DNA from: Pleurodeles waltl
Lineage: Eukaryota; Chordata; Amphibia; Caudata; Salamandridae
Length of the DNA stretch: 64,000 nucleotides
NCBI RefSeq assembly: GCF_031143425.1
Contig: NC_090445.1
Coordinates: forward strand, 1,577,564,049-1,577,628,048
Direction of reading: 5' to 3'
The notes under the pieces were generated by a model, which saw nothing but the letters and a program-made list of their open reading frames with translations, ran no database searches and was not told the DNA's origin. This document shows positions 12,735-23,189 of the stretch, piece by piece (within the stretch, counting starts at the first letter, position 1; every line of letters starts with the position of its first letter). A program made the translations under genes and the position numbers.

Positions 12735-14114
12735 TCCCTGCGCCCAGCGTCTCCCCCTGTTTCCCGCCGCCGTTTCCCGCCGCTGCGTCCCGTAGCTCCG
12801 CCCCCTCGCTCCCCATTGGCCACCCCGCTCCCACCTCCCAGCTGCTCCTCCCTCCCTCTCCCACTCTTATGGAGGCCGCGCAGCGGTAGAGAGAGCGACC
12901 TCTGACCCTGTTCACCAGGCAGGTCGCTCCCCTCACCGCCACGCAGCCCCTGTGTGACCGCTGACCGCTGCTCCATACCTGTGTTCTGTTGCCGCCTTTT
13001 TTGCTATCCTCACCTTCTTTTGCCCAGTCTGGTCCTGTTTCTGGGTCCCTGTGCCCAGCGTCTCCCCCTGTTTCCCGCCGCCGCGTCCCGTAGCTCCGCC
13101 CCCCTCGCTCCACATTGGCCGCCCCGCTCCCACCTCCCAGCTGCTCCTCCTTCCCTCTCCCACTCTTATGGAGGCCGCGCAGCGGTAGAGAGAGCGACCT
13201 CTGACCCTGTTCACCAGGCAGGTCGCTCCCCTCACCGCCATGCAGCCCCTGTGTGACCGCTGACCGCTGCTCCATACCTGTGTCCTGTTGCCGCCTTTTT
13301 TGCTATCCTCACCTTCTTTTGCCCAGTCTGGTCCTGTTTCTGGGTCCCTGCACCCAGCGTCTCCCCCTGTTTCCCGCCGCTGTTTCCCGCCGCCGCGTCC
13401 CGTAGCTCCGCCCCCCTCACTCCCCAATGGCCGTCCCGCTCCCACCTCCCAGCTGCTCCTCCCTCCCTCTCCCACTCTTATGGAGGCCGCGCAGCGGTAG
13501 AGAGAGCGACCTCTGACCCTGTTCACCAGGCAGGTCGCTCCCCTCACCGCCACGCAGCCCCTGTGTGACCGCTGACCGCTGCTCCATACCTGTGTCCTGT
13601 TGCCGCCTTTTTTGCTATCCTCACCTTCTTTTGCCCAGTCTGGTCCTGTTTCTGGGTCCCTGCGCCCAGCGTCTCCCCTTGTTTCCCGCCGCCATTTCCC
13701 GCCGCCGCGTCCCGTAGCTCCGCCCCCCTCGCTCCCCATTGGCCGCCCCGCTCCCACCTCCCAGCTGCTCCTCCCTCCCTCTCCCAGTCTTATGGAGGCC
13801 GCGCAGCGGTAGAGAGAGCGACCTCTGACCCTGTTCACCAGGCAGATCGCTCCCCTCACCGCCACGCAGCCCCTGTGTGACCGCTGCTCCATACCTGTGT
13901 CCTGTTGCTGCCTTTTTTGCTATCCTCATCTTCTTTTGCCCAGTCTGGTCCTGTTTCTGGGTCCCTGCGCCCAGCGTCTCCCCCTGTTTCCCACCGCCGT
14001 TTCCCGCCGCCGCGTCCCGTAGCTCCGCCCCCCTCGCTCCCCATTGGCCGCCCCGCTCCCACCTCCCAGCTGCTCCTCCCTCCCTCTCCCACTCTTATGG
14101 AGGCCGCGCAGCGG
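12735..14114 (+). promoter_or_regulatory. Tandem monomer array, putative LINE promoter
   Basis: Anchoring on CCCAGCGTCTCC, units start at 12,742, 13,053, 13,352, 13,664 and 13,969, giving lengths of 311, 299, 312 and 305 bp plus a partial fifth of about 146 bp. The length differences are explained by a missing 12-bp CCGCC-type block in unit 2 and a missing 7-bp block in unit 4. Each unit carries a CTCCGCCCC GC-box-like block next to an inverted CCAAT (CATTGG); unit 3 has CCAATGG instead. Each full unit also carries an ATG followed by six codons and a TAG. The arrangement parallels monomer promoters known from mouse L1, but promoter activity here is inferred. Confidence 0.75.
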
Positions 14115-14147
14115 CCGCGCCGCTGGCGCGCCGAAGGCGCACCTTAG
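14097..14147 (+). other. Short leader frame in the last monomer, in frame with the LINE protein
   Basis: ATG at 14,097-14,099 is the monomer ATG. In units 1-4 the same ATG (12,869; 13,168; 13,480; 13,792) opens a six-codon frame, MEAAQR, ended by TAG. In the last, truncated unit the sequence leaves the monomer after CGG. It continues for ten more codons to a TAG at 14,145-14,147, in the same frame as the large protein, which stays open immediately afterwards. Either this TAG is a nonsense change at the true N-terminus, or it ends a leader peptide and the large frame starts at a non-AUG codon. Confidence 0.6.
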
Positions 14148-14180
14148 GCAAGCCCGTCTGCGCCCGTCCGCGCCTGGCCC

Positions 14181-17100
14181 GTGCCCAGCGCCAGACCCCC
14201 TGGCCCCCGCAGAGGCCAGCCCACCCGCAAGACCTACAGCGCCGCCACCCTCCTCGCACTCAACACCGGCTGGATCCCCGGGTGCTGCCGTGCCGCCCCA
14301 AGACGCACCCACGGACCCTTCACCTGCCAATCCTGCAAGTTCTCCTGCATCCAGACCCGCACCGCACCCGCCAAACCAAGCACCAGCAGCAACCACCTGA
14401 AGTGCATCCTGCTCAACACCCGCTCCATCCACAGACACGCCGTGGAACTCTGGAACCTGCTCGACATAACATCTCCAGACGTCGCCTTCCTCACAGAAAC
14501 CTGGATGAACGCCTCCTCAGCGCCCGACATCGCCATCGCCATCCCGGACGGATACAAGATCACCCGGAGGGACCGCGTCAACCATACAGGAGGAGGCATC
14601 GCCATCGTCCACAAGAACACCATCCGCATCACGACCAACACCGACGACTCCCTCACAGCCGCCGAACACCTTCACTTCCAGATACACACCGACCCCAAGA
14701 CTACACTCAGAGGCACCCTCATCTACAGACCCCCAGGACCCCGCACACAATTCAGCGAAGACATCGCAGACTTCATCAGCCCACACGCCCTCCCCTCCGC
14801 TGACTACATCCTCCTAGGGGACCTCAACTTCCACCTGGAGAACAACAACGACAACAACACCACCACCCTGCTGGACAACCTCGCCAACCTCGGACTCAAG
14901 CAACTGGTGAACACCCCCACCCACTATGCCGGACACACGCTTGACCCAGTCTTCTCCTCCAGCAAGCACATCTCCTTCAGCCACTCCACCGGACTCCACT
15001 GGACAGACCACAGCTGCGTCCACTTCAGCTTCAGAAGAACCACGACTCACCACCACCCACACCAGGCTCTCCGCAGGAGCTGGAACAAGATCACCACCGA
15101 CCAGCTCTCCACATCACTGAACCAGAACCCTCCCGCCAGCTCAGCGGACCCCAACCAAGCAGCCAACAACCTCACACAATGGATCACCAACTGCGCCGAC
15201 AACCTCGCACCGCTAAAAACCCATCCCATCAAGCCCAACAGCAAGAAAGCCTCCTGGTTCAACATCGACCTCAAGAACTCCAAGAAGAACTGCCGCACCC
15301 TCGAGAAAGCCTGGCGAAAAAACCCGACTACAGACAACATGACCGCCCTCAAGCACGCCTCCCGCAAACACCACCAGCTGATCCACACCACCAAGAAGAC
15401 AGCATTTAAAGAACGACTAGACAACAACGCACACAACAGCAAGGAACTCTTCAACATCGTTAAAGAGCTCTCCAACCCCAGCGCCGGAAACAACGACATC
15501 ACTCCCTCACAAGACCTCTGCGACTCACTCGCCTCGTTCTTTCACCGCAAGATAGCCGACATACACAACAGCTTCGGCGCACAGACCACGCACCCAACCC
15601 CCAAACCGACGCCCCCCAACACCACCCTCCGCGCCTGGACCCCGGTCAGCACCGAAGACACTATCCACACGATGAACACCATCCACTCCGGATCACCAAC
15701 CGACCCATGCCCCCACCACGTCTTCAACAAGGCCGACTCCGTCATCGCACCCCACCTCCGGGACATCATCAACTGCTCCTTCAACACCGCCACCTTCCCG
15801 GAGAGCTGGAAGCATGCCGAACTCAGCGCCCTCCTGAAGAAACCCTCAGCAGACCCCACTGACCTCAAGAACTACCGCCCCATCTCGCTCCTCCCGTTTC
15901 CTGCCAAAGTCATCGAGAAGACCGTCAACAGACAGCTTGCCACCTTCCTCGAGACCAACGGATCCCTCGACCACTCGCAGTCCGGCTTCCGAGCCAACCA
16001 CAGCACCGAGACCGCCCTCATCGCAGCCACTGACGACATCCGAGCCCTGCTCGACAACGGGGAAACAGCGGCACTCATCCTCCTGGACCTCTCTGCAGCG
16101 TTCGATACGGTCTGCCACCACACCCTAGTGCAGCGCCTCAGCAACATCGTAATCCAAGAGAAGGCACTAGAGTGGATCACCTCGTTCCTCGCCGGAAGAA
16201 CCCAGAGAGTCCGCCTCCCCCCGTTCAGATCCGAGGCCACCGAAGTCATCTGCGGCGTACCACAAGGATCATCACTCAGCCCCACCCTCTTCAACGTCTA
16301 CATGAGCCCCCTCGCAGCCATCGCACGCCAACACAACCTCAACATCATCTCCTACGCCGATGACACCCAGCTGATCCTCTCCCTCACCAACGACCCAGCC
16401 ACCGCCAGAACCAACCTGCACGAAGGGATGAAAGACGTAGCCGAGTGGATGTTGAACAGCCGCCTGAAACTGAACTCAGACAAGACGGAAGTCCTCATCC
16501 TTGGATCATCACCCTCCGCCTGGGACGACTCCTGGTGGCCCCCTGCCCTGGGCTGCGCACCCAAACCAATGGACCACGCACGCAACCTGGGCTTCATCCT
16601 GGACTCCTCCCTCTCGATGACCAGACAAGTCAACGCCGTCTCATCATCATGCTTCAACATCCTACGCATGCTCCGAAAGATCTTCCGATGGATCCCCACC
16701 GAAACCAGGAAAACGGTCACCCAGGCACTCGTCACCAGCCGACTGGACTACGGAAACACCCTCTACACCGGAACCACGACCAAACTACAGAAAAGACTCC
16801 AACGCATCCAGAACGCCTCCGCACGCCTCATCCTCGACATCCCCCGACACAGCCACATCTCCGGACACCTGAGAGACCTGCACTGGCTCCCCGTCAGCAA
16901 GAGAATCACGTTCCGCCTCCTCACCTACGCACACAAGGCCCTCCACGACCTGGGCCCCAGGTACCTCAACAACCGCCTGACCTTCTACACTCCCACCCGC
17001 CAGCTACGATCGACCAGCCACGCCCTCGCCGCCGTTCCACGCATTAGAAAAGCCACCATGGGAGGAAGATCCTTCTCCTACCTGGCAGCCAAGACTTGGA

Positions 17101-17183
17101 ACTCCCTCCCCATCCACCTCCGTCTGACCCAAGACCACCTCTCCTTCAGGAAGCAACTCAAGACCTGGCTGTTCGAGCAGTAG
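14181..17183 (+). CDS. L2-type LINE protein: endonuclease and reverse transcriptase
   Basis: It nicks target DNA and copies its own RNA by target-primed reverse transcription. Numbering from 14,181, a short cysteine cluster lies near residues 49-56 (CQSCKFSC). The APE-type endonuclease covers about 72-285, with N79, E106 in TETW, D214 and N216 in GDLNFH, D255 in LDPVF and D276-H277. The reverse transcriptase covers about 555-780, with D636 in LDLSAAFD, the PQGSSLSP segment at 694-701 and the catalytic YADD at 725-728. A C-terminal region contains HWLPV (901-905). The frame has no stop or frameshift over 1,000 codons. The start is uncertain: 14,181 is a GTG, the frame is open back to 14,148, and the first in-frame ATG at about 14,505 would cut the endonuclease. 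The catalytic residues look intact, so the copy may be young. Confidence 0.9.
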   Translation: MPSARPPGPRRGQPTRKTYSAATLLALNTGWIPGCCRAAPRRTHGPFTCQSCKFSCIQTRTAPAKPSTSSNHLKCILLNTRSIHRHAVELWNLLDITSPDVAFLTETWMNASSAPDIAIAIPDGYKITRRDRVNHTGGGIAIVHKNTIRITTNTDDSLTAAEHLHFQIHTDPKTTLRGTLIYRPPGPRTQFSEDIADFISPHALPSADYILLGDLNFHLENNNDNNTTTLLDNLANLGLKQLVNTPTHYAGHTLDPVFSSSKHISFSHSTGLHWTDHSCVHFSFRRTTTHHHPHQALRRSWNKITTDQLSTSLNQNPPASSADPNQAANNLTQWITNCADNLAPLKTHPIKPNSKKASWFNIDLKNSKKNCRTLEKAWRKNPTTDNMTALKHASRKHHQLIHTTKKTAFKERLDNNAHNSKELFNIVKELSNPSAGNNDITPSQDLCDSLASFFHRKIADIHNSFGAQTTHPTPKPTPPNTTLRAWTPVSTEDTIHTMNTIHSGSPTDPCPHHVFNKADSVIAPHLRDIINCSFNTATFPESWKHAELSALLKKPSADPTDLKNYRPISLLPFPAKVIEKTVNRQLATFLETNGSLDHSQSGFRANHSTETALIAATDDIRALLDNGETAALILLDLSAAFDTVCHHTLVQRLSNIVIQEKALEWITSFLAGRTQRVRLPPFRSEATEVICGVPQGSSLSPTLFNVYMSPLAAIARQHNLNIISYADDTQLILSLTNDPATARTNLHEGMKDVAEWMLNSRLKLNSDKTEVLILGSSPSAWDDSWWPPALGCAPKPMDHARNLGFILDSSLSMTRQVNAVSSSCFNILRMLRKIFRWIPTETRKTVTQALVTSRLDYGNTLYTGTTTKLQKRLQRIQNASARLILDIPRHSHISGHLRDLHWLPVSKRITFRLLTYAHKALHDLGPRYLNNRLTFYTPTRQLRSTSHALAAVPRIRKATMGGRSFSYLAAKTWNSLPIHLRLTQDHLSFRKQLKTWLFEQ

Positions 17184-17258
17184 CGGTCCCCCCCCCAGCG
17201 CCTTGAGACCCTCCGTGTGAGTAGCGCGCTTTACAAATTCTTGATTGATTGATTGATA
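17184..17258 (+). repeat. LINE 3-prime end with TGAT tail
   Basis: After the TAG stop come a C run, AGCGCCTTGAGACC, GCGCTTTACAAAT and four TGAT-type repeats. The AGCGCCTT...GCTTTA.AAAT pattern recurs in diverged form at 46,070-46,135, suggesting related tails elsewhere. Confidence 0.75.
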
Positions 17259-17259
17259 T

Positions 17260-19030
17260 GGAAACCCTTTTAAAAATTTAAAATTTGTACTTTGTAACTC
17301 ACATTCTTATTGATGCAAAGAAAAAGTAGTTTTGGTTTGAATTACTGTAACCTGAAGACATGATTTAAACACATAAAGATTACTAAAAAAGAAATAATAT
17401 AAAAAAAGATAAAGAATAGAAAGAAAAAGTCAGTAGAAAAGTGTTGGCCCTCCAGTCCTGGCAATGGCATACACTTTGTAGCAGATGTGCACGTGTGATT
17501 GGAAGGAATGCCAGCACTCCAGAGGGCAGCACAGTTGTTAGTTGGAGTCTGCCCAGTGCTATATGCTGTGCTTGGCAGAAGCAAGACCTGAATGACAGTT
17601 GAACAGATCAATAGGTGAAGAGGGCTGACCCAGAGCCACCTAGGTATGTTTATATGTGTTTATTTATTTATGAATATGTTTAATTACAAGAGGTTGGCAA
17701 GATGCATAAGCTTTCTCTAGGCCTGACATAAAAATATGAGTAACCAAGATGAACCAGATGCAGCTCAGCATTTCGGGCCTCTGGTCGCTGCACATGTTGT
17801 CACAAGGAAGACCGAGAATGGTAAAGTTTTTAAACCTTAAAGTTTTGTTAAAGGAATAAAGAAGGCAAAACCGTCAAGTTAGTATGCCTCAATGTAGGAG
17901 TGCATCAATGAATGTGGAGTTCAGATCAACTAACGTCATACAAGAGGCTCAATTAGCATGGAGTAGCCTCAAATAAAAAGGTTTAGAAAGTCAGTTTTTT
18001 AAATTTTCTAAATGCCCTAAATCTCCTATTCTGCTCTAAGCTGCACCGAAAAACGTACTGCCTCGTAATCTACTCTGCACTCATTTTATTCACATACTTC
18101 TAACACTTGCTACACCTACACAAAGTTCCCATGACAATTTCCAGTCAGTTTAAATGGAAATTACACCAACGTGTGCTCATTAACTTATCAGAATCTTCCA
18201 CTAAACAGCCTTTCTCAGCATTTTTCAAAATTAAGTTACTGCAACAAAATGACATAAAGGGACCACCGTATAATATACTCTGTAGGTGTCTTTGTGACTA
18301 TGCAACCAATTATAATCCATAATTATCACTGTGAAAAGAAAACATTTCACAGGGCGAAAAGCAAAAGACTGTTGTATTCAATAATCAGGACTCCAGCTTC
18401 TTCTAGAAATTAAATGTTAATGTATCAGCAAAGCACGTTGCCAACTAGCATTGGCTAAGTTAACATTCAGGCCAACATTAGCTAATGTCAAACTAAATGT
18501 GAATAAACACAAATTCTCTTCTTTGATTAACATTTACGTCTCTGCGTTAATATCAATTTAATGCAAAACAGTTATCACGGAAACAAAACCTTCAGCTGTT
18601 TGCCTCTTGCCCACAATGCCTCTGTTTTTGGTAATACATCTCAAAGGGCATCAATCACTGGAATTCAGTCTGTCTCACTGGGCTTTCAGTCAGTTTGCTT
18701 GACCTCCCAATATTTTGGCTCCCTGCCTTGGTTTGAGTTTCAATTAAGATGTTATTGAAACGGTTTGTGGCTAGCAAAAACAAAGTTCCCCCACCTGTAA
18801 AAGCAGAGGCATGAACGATCAAAAGTTCTTAAAACATCTGAGCCTTTTTTTCTAACTAGAAAATGTATAGTGCATTTCTGTCAAATCTAATAAAATACAC
18901 CTTTTATGCAACCTTTTAAAATGCTGCAATGTATTAGCATACAATTAATATGTTGCAGTTTGTATTTCATATTTGCTATTGATTTTATATAGTTCTACAT
19001 AGAACTTAATAGTGTCTTAGTTAGCGTAGT
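17260..19030. other. Unannotated AT-rich stretch
   Basis: No gene or transposon domain was recognised. A few short palindromes containing TTAGCTAA lie near 18,470-18,490. Confidence 0.45.
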
Positions 19031-19034
19031 GTAT

Positions 19035-19880
19035 GCCGATATCACGTTACAACTGGTTTGAGCCCCTCACTGAGAGCCCTCGTCTTACTGACGTCTTGGG
19101 TATGGGCTGCCTGACCTGCATCATTCTGAAGTCTGTGAGCTGTTTACTGAGAGTCCCTCACCTTCTCACGGCTCCGAGCATTGAGGTCATGACTCACCTC
19201 CATCGGAGTTCTTCGAGCTCGTCACTGAGCTCTCACTAAGGGTTCCGAGTAGAGAACTCAAGGATGGCATCTTTGTCATGCATTGACTTCCGAATCGCAG
19301 TCCTCTGATAAGACTCTCCACAGGGGCTTCATCTCTTTGAGGCCTCAAACGTTCATAGCTCTGAGGTCTTTTAGCACCCAGCACAGGCCCTCCTCATCCT
19401 TCTGAGTAATAAAAGGGGCCCTCGCACACAACTGACAGGGTGTATATCCTACCCAACTCTTTCTGCGCCTAAGAGGTCTGGCTTTGAGCAACATCTGAAA
19501 GTACATAACCCATACAGGGCTTTAAGTATGGAGCTGAGAGATTACTTCCCTCTGAGGTCTGTGAGCACAGAGATTAGAGAGCCCATATATCTCTGAGGGC
19601 CCAAGGCGTGGTCGGAGGGCTGTACGCACGGGCGTCAGAGAGTCTATATACCTCTGCGGACCCTGAGCACAGCTCTGAATCTGCACACCCCTCAAAGGGC
19701 TGAAACCACTGAAGGCAGAGCGTTCTTATGCCTCTGAGGGCCCTGAGTCACGAAGCCCATATTCTTCTGCGGGCCTTGAGCACTGCTGTAAAGCCACACT
19801 TTCTTTGGGGGGCTGTGCATATGCAGGTCAGAGAGCTGATATCCCTCTGCAGGCCGTGGACATGGCTTTAAAGACACATT
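19035..19880 (+). repeat. Degenerate tandem repeat rich in CTCTGAGGGCC / GAGCAC
   Basis: The phrase CCTCTGAGGGCCCTGAGCAC recurs in mutated form near 19,554, 19,590, 19,651, 19,730, 19,767 and 19,842. Spacings are roughly 37 and 60-80 bp, and looser copies extend back to about 19,060. It gives short chance frames on both strands. Confidence 0.45.
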
Positions 19881-20379
19881 ACTCGTTGAGGATCCTCTCC
19901 ACAGAGATCCCAGTGTACCTCCGACTTATGAACATTGTGCACTAGTGTCTACTGGATTGACTTATCCCAGACACAGCTGTGTTATCGAGGTCGACCCTAC
20001 GATCATTTTGGGTCCCACAACCATTTCCGTTTATGGTGGACCCAGTCTCAGAGCCTGCAGGAGACTGTGGCATGGATGAAACACAGGAATAGTCTCTTGT
20101 CAAGGGGAAATAGGTGCAAAAGAGACTAGCAGTCAACCCCAAAAGGTGCAGCATTTCACCCTTTAGCACTGCTTAAAATAAACGTGTCAGCCGCATTTTT
20201 GAGGTCTCAAGAAAGTAATTAGACAATGGATAGACAAAAATGATAACTCTCTTGTGTAGGTGGGCCAAGTGCCTATGACAGGAAAGAGCCAAAAACATGT
20301 TGAAAATGAGGGGGAACCAAAGCGGGTCCAAAAGGGCAGTTTGAAAAAAAAAAAAACTTTTTATGCTGACTAGTGGGGC

Positions 20380-21440
20380 AGAATTTTTATCGGTATAGAT
20401 GCAACAATGCTGGTTGGTAGGAATTTTGTGGATTCCTGCAGATTCTGGAAGGTTCCATCACAACAATGTGGGAAAAATGTGAGATTTCAAGCAAAGTTGG
20501 AGGTTTGCAGGGCATTGTGGATAAGAAAATGATGTGGGGTGCATGTGAAGCACACCACCCTGGACTCACTCAGATGTTAAGGTTTCAGATGTGTCTAGGT
20601 CTTGTAGATTTTTCTACATGGCAGCACCCCAAAGTCCAAAAAGTGCAGCCCTCACCATTCCAAGTGGGACGATTTTGAGAGTTACCAAGCTCTCATGGCC
20701 CAAATGTAAAACCAAAACTCAAAATCATCAAATGTCCTCTTGCTTTCTGTGGGATAAGATCTATTAGTGTGCGGGGGAGAGCTGAAAGACTGTTATTCCC
20801 TTTATTTGGGGTGGGGGCATAACCATGCCCAAACTGGTTGGTAGCCACCAGCCCACTATTTGTTTTTCAATTCCCTGGCATCTAGTAGGCTTTCTGCCTC
20901 CCCCCGGGGGAAGTTGATCGGGGGTAATTGCCCCATCTGCCCACCGGTGAGCAGAACAACTTTGTCCCCATTTATTTGGGGTTCGGGTATGGCCAAACCC
21001 CTACCCTGTTTTTTTTTTTTTTATCTTCCCCGGTTCCTGGTGGGCTTTCTGCCCTCCTTGGGGGTAGATGGGCCTTCCAAAAATAGGCAGATCTGCCCGA
21101 AGGGGGGCAGAAATGGCCAACAGTAATGTGCCCCTAAGGGGAGCGACCCTTGCCCAAGGGCTTACACCCCCCAAACAAAACACACACACACACCAATACC
21201 TGGTGCCTAAGTGGTTTCTGCCCCCCCCCGGGGGCAGATCGGGCAAATAGAAATCGGCCGATCTTCCCCCAAGTGGGGCAGAAATGGCCTAAAAGAAATT
21301 TGCACCCCAGGGGAGCAACCCTTGCCTAAGGGGTCACTCCCCTTCCGTGAAATTAATGCAAAAAACTCACTTTTCCTAGTCGCCAGCCGTGACTGCTCCT
21401 TCACTCTCCATAGCATTCACAAAAACACTTTTAATTGATA
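20380..21440 (+). repeat. GC-rich composite repeat with internal ~177-bp tandem units
   Basis: Two similar units lie at about 21,030-21,170 and 21,205-21,345. Each runs from a TTTCTGCCC / CCGGGGG block through GGGGCAGAAATGGCC (near 21,105 and 21,282) to GGGGAGCGACCCTTGCC. A more diverged third start lies near 20,885. Pyrimidine and purine blocks (CCCCC / GGGGG) give local inverted repeats. Several short frames on both strands are by-products. Confidence 0.55.
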
Positions 21441-21469
21441 AATGCTTTACCTGAAAAACGCAGAGATCC

Positions 21470-23080
21470 TCAAAGCGGCTCTACCAACACAGCCGGAGAG
21501 CCAACACTGCAATATTCATTGCACTCAGGGAAACTTACCCCAAAATGCTTTGCAGACCATTACTTTTAGGAAACATTTTTGCTCATAACTCAGCCTGTGG
21601 TGGTCCTAGGACAATGGGACCACCACAATTACGTTTTAACAGTGTGCTCCCTCTGCCCACATAATATCTGGGTCCCCACACTAGGTTAGTGGGTACCAAA
21701 AAATAATAACCCCTCCCACCATTGTTTCTTTTTTTACCCTCTCATGGCTGGAACGTTTGTTTTACAGCTGGCAGTAATTTTGTTTTAAGGGCCTTGATTG
21801 TTATATTATTGCAGTAGGCCTGCTAGCCTTCAAAACGTGTAATGTACTACACCCTTTAGGGGCTAAGTATATGGTTACGCTGCATTACTTTCTGCCATTC
21901 TCTTTTCATGTGGTTATGCCCTCTAGGGGCTAAATGTTTGTTTACATGACCATGTTTCTTGCAAGTGATATTGTTATTGTGGTTTTCTCTAGGGGCTGCT
22001 CTGAGCATTACAGTCAACATACTACAATATTCGTAGGCACAAAAACTTGCCCCATATTGCTTTGCAGGGCATTACTTTTACAAAACATATTTGCTCATAA
22101 CTCACCCTGTGGTGGTCCTAAGACAATGAGACTACCTTCAAAACGTTCACCACAGTGTGCACTTTCTGTCTCCACCATCTCTGGATCCCCACACTAGGTT
22201 AGTTGGGACCCCTAAATATTAACCCCTCACACCATTCAGTGTCTTTTTAAGCGCTTTCGTGGTTGTAACTTGTGTTTTACAGCTGGGAGTAGTTTGTGTT
22301 TTAAAGGCCTTGTTTGTAATTGTGTTCCAGTAGGTCTGTTAGCCCTGAAAATGTCTAATGCTCTATGCTCTCTTGGGTCTAAATATATGGTTACAATGCA
22401 TTATTTTCTGACATTTTCATTTCATGTGGTTATGCCCTCAAGGGCTAACTCTATGGTTACATGACCATGTTTTACAAATGCTATTTTCATTGTGGTGTCC
22501 TCTAGGGGCTGTTCTGAGCATTACACTCTAATGCCAAAAGATTATTTCTAATAAACGTTTTCATTGAGTTTACAAGATACTTGAATATGTGTTATTAATC
22601 TCCCCTTATTGCAATTATGACCATGAGCCAGGCCAACTAAACATCCTTATTACACTATGACTGTTTGAACACTCTTGATATGTTTGGATGACCCTTCAAG
22701 TTTATCCCTTCAAGTGTATTTCTCTCGGTACTCCTCTGTGGCTGTCTTGTGTCTTTTTGGGGGGGAATTGTGTTAGCCAGCCAGCAAATCTGATGGTGCG
22801 GTGGTGAAAGTGGTATTCTATTGGAATTAGCATGACAGATTTAAATTAGGATGCTGAAAGGCAATATTTTCATTTTTGGCTGCAGATAGAGGAAGAAGGC
22901 ACATGGAAGTGCTTTAGTTACATGCAGGACCACTGGAATTATGTGTCGGGAAAAGACCAAATTATGAGGCAGGGTTGACCAATTTAAGTGGCAAGAAATA
23001 TAGTTATAAATTTACAGTGCCCGTAGATCTAACTCAAGCAAATGTGAGTCCTATTGAATTGCAAATGCTTTTGGATTGGC
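21470..23080 (+). repeat. R1 dispersed repeat, long copy with two ~515-bp units
   Basis: Two tandem units begin near 21,504 and 22,020. Each contains a GCAATATTC / ACAATATTC start, CTGTGGTGGTCCTA, a GGACCACC-type segment, CCCACACTAGGTTAG, GTTTTACAGCTGG and TCTAGGGGCTG. The copy ends in the CACTGGAATTATGTG ... CTAACTCAAGCAAATG tail (22,928-23,080). The same organisation is found at 41,800-43,285. Confidence 0.75.
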
Positions 23081-23189
23081 TAGTCCATGCAAAATCAGAA
23101 GAACAAATCATCAAAGAAAAGAATGAGGTATTGTAACTCCTTCAATGCCATAGATTTGTAATAAATTGAGCAAAGTTGCAGTTAATTCC

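Larger units (their letters stand above)
12735..17258 (+). mobile_element. L2-type (CR1-superfamily) non-LTR retrotransposon with monomer-type 5-prime region
   Basis: The element has three parts: a tandem monomer array at its 5-prime end (12,735-14,114), one 1,000-codon frame (14,181-17,183), and a short 3-prime region ending in TGAT repeats at about 17,242-17,258. The left boundary is placed where monomer similarity starts after ..CCGATAT. GATAT also follows the TGAT tail, giving a possible 5-bp duplication, but chance is likely given the repeats. GC content is far above the flanks and the sense strand is rich in C and A. No separate ORF1 is present. The endonuclease/RT order and short-repeat tail fit the L2/CR1 group; exact clade assignment is inference. 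Confidence 0.88.

Noticed and set aside
12604..14092. Long Arg/Gly- and Pro-rich open frames on both strands
   Set aside because: They repeat with the ~300-bp monomer and change frame with the unit length differences. They are by-products of the GC-rich tandem array.
13877..14803. A 308-codon Pro/His/Arg-rich plus-strand frame
   Set aside because: It overlaps the LINE endonuclease frame in another phase and has low-complexity composition.
17236..17264. GATAT as a target duplication of the LINE
   Set aside because: Only 5 bp and partly produced by the TGAT tail, so not firm enough to fix boundaries.
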